In this document: positions 6,085 to 7,313 of the stretch, one piece after another
How the letters are laid out: each line of letters begins with the position of its first letter
Position numbering within the stretch: the stretch's first letter is position 1
From: Palsa-504 sp003136255
Lineage (GTDB): Bacteria > Actinomycetota > Actinomycetes > Streptosporangiales > Streptosporangiaceae
DNA: 7,313 nt
Direction: 5' to 3'
NCBI GenBank assembly: GCA_003136255.1
Contig: PLDT01000453.1
Location: 1 to 7,313, forward strand
The notes under the pieces: generated by a model
What the model saw: only the letters and a program-made list of their open reading frames with translations
The model's database searches: none
What the model was told of the DNA's origin: nothing
Position numbers and translations under genes: made by a program

Positions 6085-6896
6085 GCGACCGCGCCCAGGG
6101 TGGGTCCCTTCAGCGGAGTCCGGTCGGTATTGAACGCGGGCCGCCACTCCGGCAGGCTGACCAAGCCAGGCTCGACCAGGTCGAAACCGTCGAACAGGTC
6201 CAGGATCTGGGCCCGCGACCGGAGCGTGAACGGCATCCGCGCGCCTGCGTAGGTCTGGGTCGCCTCGGCGAGCATCTCGGGATCGGCGTCGTCTGAGGTG
6301 CCGACCGAGATAGCCAGGTAGCTGCCGGGCGCCATGCGCTCGCGGAACTTCGCGATGATCGCGGGCGCGTCTTCCTCGTGGCTGATGAAGTGCAGCACGC
6401 TCAGCAACAGCACGGCGACCGGCTGGCTGAAGTCGAGGCAGCCGGCGAGCGAAGGGTGCGCGAGGACGGTAGCCGGGTCGCGGACATCCCCCCGGATGGT
6501 GATCACGCCGTCCCGGGTCGCGAGCAGGGCGTCGTTGTGCGCCACCACGATCGGGTCATGGTCGACGTAGACGACCCGCGCGGCGGGGATGATGTCCCGG
6601 GCGACCTCGTGCACGCTGGGTGCGGTGGGCAGGCCGCTGCCCAGGTCGAGGTACTGCGCAATGCCCTGCCGGGCGAGGAAGCGCACCGCTCGGAGCAGGA
6701 ACGCGCGGTTGGCTAGCGACAGCCGCCGGGGGTCGAGCCGGGATTGCATCAGCTTCTCGGCCGCGGCCCGGTCGACGGCGAAGTTGTCCTTGCCGTACAG
6801 GAGGTAGTCGTAGATCCGGGCGATGCTCGGCCGGGAGACGTCGACCCCGTCGGGCACGCGCGGCTCATACCCCCTGGCCGTGCCCGCTGCCGACAT
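6069..6896 (-). CDS. SAM-dependent methyltransferase, DUF574/Methyltransf_19 family
   Basis: 275 aa from the chosen start. This actinobacterial family has a Rossmann-type class I methyltransferase fold; substrates are largely unknown. The N-terminal family signature SIARIYDYLLYGKDNFAVDR lies at about 24-43. The SAM-binding motif I YLDLGSGLPT lies at 82-91, the acidic end of strand 2 in VDHDP at 111-115, GDVRDP at 136-141, and LLSVLHFI at 164-171. An in-frame ATG 10 codons further up (6926) is possible. ATG 6896 is preferred because GAAGGGTGG places AAGG 8 nt upstream, and because the candidate promoter at 6931-6960 would start transcription at about 6924, inside the upper ATG. The start lies 37 nt after the regulator's stop codon. 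The 3' end overlaps the PCuAC-like gene tail to tail. Confidence 0.93.
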   Translation of the reverse strand: MSAAGTARGYEPRVPDGVDVSRPSIARIYDYLLYGKDNFAVDRAAAEKLMQSRLDPRRLSLANRAFLLRAVRFLARQGIAQYLDLGSGLPTAPSVHEVARDIIPAARVVYVDHDPIVVAHNDALLATRDGVITIRGDVRDPATVLAHPSLAGCLDFSQPVAVLLLSVLHFISHEEDAPAIIAKFRERMAPGSYLAISVGTSDDADPEMLAEATQTYAGARMPFTLRSRAQILDLFDGFDLVEPGLVSLPEWRPAFNTDRTPLKGPTLGAVAQLRK

Positions 6897-6930
6897 GAGG
6901 CCACCCTTCGCCACAACCGATTGCATTCCA

Positions 6931-6960
6931 AGGCTACAACATCGGTTTACGCCGGGTCAG
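6931..6960 (-). promoter_or_regulatory. Candidate sigma-70-type promoter of the methyltransferase
   Basis: On the minus strand CTGACC (6960-6955), sharing the TGAC core of the -35 consensus, is separated by 18 bp from TAGCCT (6936-6931), a TANNNT -10. Transcription would start at a G near 6924, giving a leader of about 27 nt that includes the RBS of the 6896 start. The TAG of the -10 is also the stop codon of the upstream regulator gene, so the promoter lies inside that gene's 3' end. Confidence 0.45.
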
Positions 6961-7313
6961 CGGCATCTTGGCCCGGGTGTCGTCGTCGCGCGGGGTGTGC
7001 ACGACAACGCGCGCCTCCGGCAGGTCGGGCAGGTTGAGCTCGCTGACCGCCAGGCTGAGCGGGCCGGCCCGGGGATGCAGATAAGTCAGGTTGCGCGGCT
7101 CGGCCTCGGCGACCTCATGCCGGGCCCAGAGCTCGGCGAACTCGCGGCTCATGCCGGCCAGGCGGCGGATGTCCTCTTCCCAGTCCGGGTCGCCGACGTG
7201 GCGGCCGTACGCGCCGCGCAGCCGCGCCACCATGTACCGGATCTGACTGTCGTACTCGGCGAACTTGCCGCGGGCGCTCGGCTCGGTGACGCAGCACCAC
7301 AGGGTGTTGCGGT
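6934..7313 (-). CDS. XRE-family regulator, MmyB-like ligand-binding domain (C-terminal part)
   Basis: The last 125 residues are visible; the N-terminus lies beyond the right edge. The segment matches the C-terminal MmyB-like domain of many actinobacterial regulators: RNTLWCCVTEPSARGKF (1-17 of the visible part), MVARLRGAYGRHVGDPDW (27-44), FAELWARHEV (58-67), a TYLHPRAGPLSL stretch (76-87) and RVVVHTP (101-107). In this family the domain is PAS-like and can hold a fatty acid, and a helix-turn-helix DNA-binding domain precedes it. That HTH is inferred here, not seen. An apparent start at 7233 (ATG) is internal, because the frame is open and homologous all the way to the edge. The gene reads toward the methyltransferase and ends 37 nt before its start, so it may control or be co-transcribed with it. 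Confidence 0.88.
   Translation of the reverse strand, partial: RNTLWCCVTEPSARGKFAEYDSQIRYMVARLRGAYGRHVGDPDWEEDIRRLAGMSREFAELWARHEVAEAEPRNLTYLHPRAGPLSLAVSELNLPDLPEARVVVHTPRDDDTRAKMPLTRRKPML

Noticed and set aside
1..7313. Defence system, biosynthetic cluster, mobile element, CRISPR or RNA gene
   Set aside because: No transposase, integrase, nuclease, synthase, repeat-spacer array or tRNA-like fold was recognised. The genes are ordinary actinobacterial families.

Overview
The window is very GC-rich DNA, strongly biased to G/C at third codon positions. It carries a PASTA/PknB-type Ser/Thr kinase, a DUF4232 lipoprotein, a DUF574-type SAM methyltransferase and an MmyB-type XRE regulator. This combination points to a filamentous actinomycete (Streptomycetes/Streptosporangiales-like). 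The genus cannot be fixed from the sequence alone.

Layout from left to right. Two genes lie on the minus strand: a Ser/Thr protein kinase that runs off the left edge (1-1084) and, upstream of it, a gamma-glutamyltransferase-family protein (1216-3168). A 118-bp divergent intergenic region (3169-3286) follows. Three genes then lie on the plus strand: a DUF4232 lipoprotein (3287-3961), a DUF885-family metallopeptidase-like protein (3980-5554) and a small PCuAC-like lipoprotein (5608-6084). This last gene meets a minus-strand pair tail to tail with a 16-bp overlap: a DUF574/Methyltransf_19 methyltransferase (6069-6896) preceded by the C-terminal half of an XRE/MmyB-type regulator (6934-7313, running off the right edge). 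No tRNA, rRNA, insertion sequence, CRISPR array or phage gene was seen.

How the genes may work together. The three plus-strand genes are tightly spaced, but the second and third each carry the same hexamer, TAGCGT, exactly 6 nt before the ATG. This is the geometry of an actinobacterial -10 element driving a leaderless mRNA, so they may be separate transcripts rather than a simple operon. Two predicted cell-surface lipoproteins flank a peptidase-like protein, and a GGT-family hydrolase diverges from them. A link to peptide or amide catabolism is possible but unproven. The regulator and methyltransferase probably act as a pair, and a promoter for the methyltransferase overlaps the regulator's stop codon.

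No obviously new multi-gene system stands out. The observations most worth checking are the paired leaderless-promoter signatures, the non-canonical substrate-pocket residues and the low-GC TTA-containing C-terminal tail of the GGT protein, and a PCuAC-like protein whose metal motif is altered.
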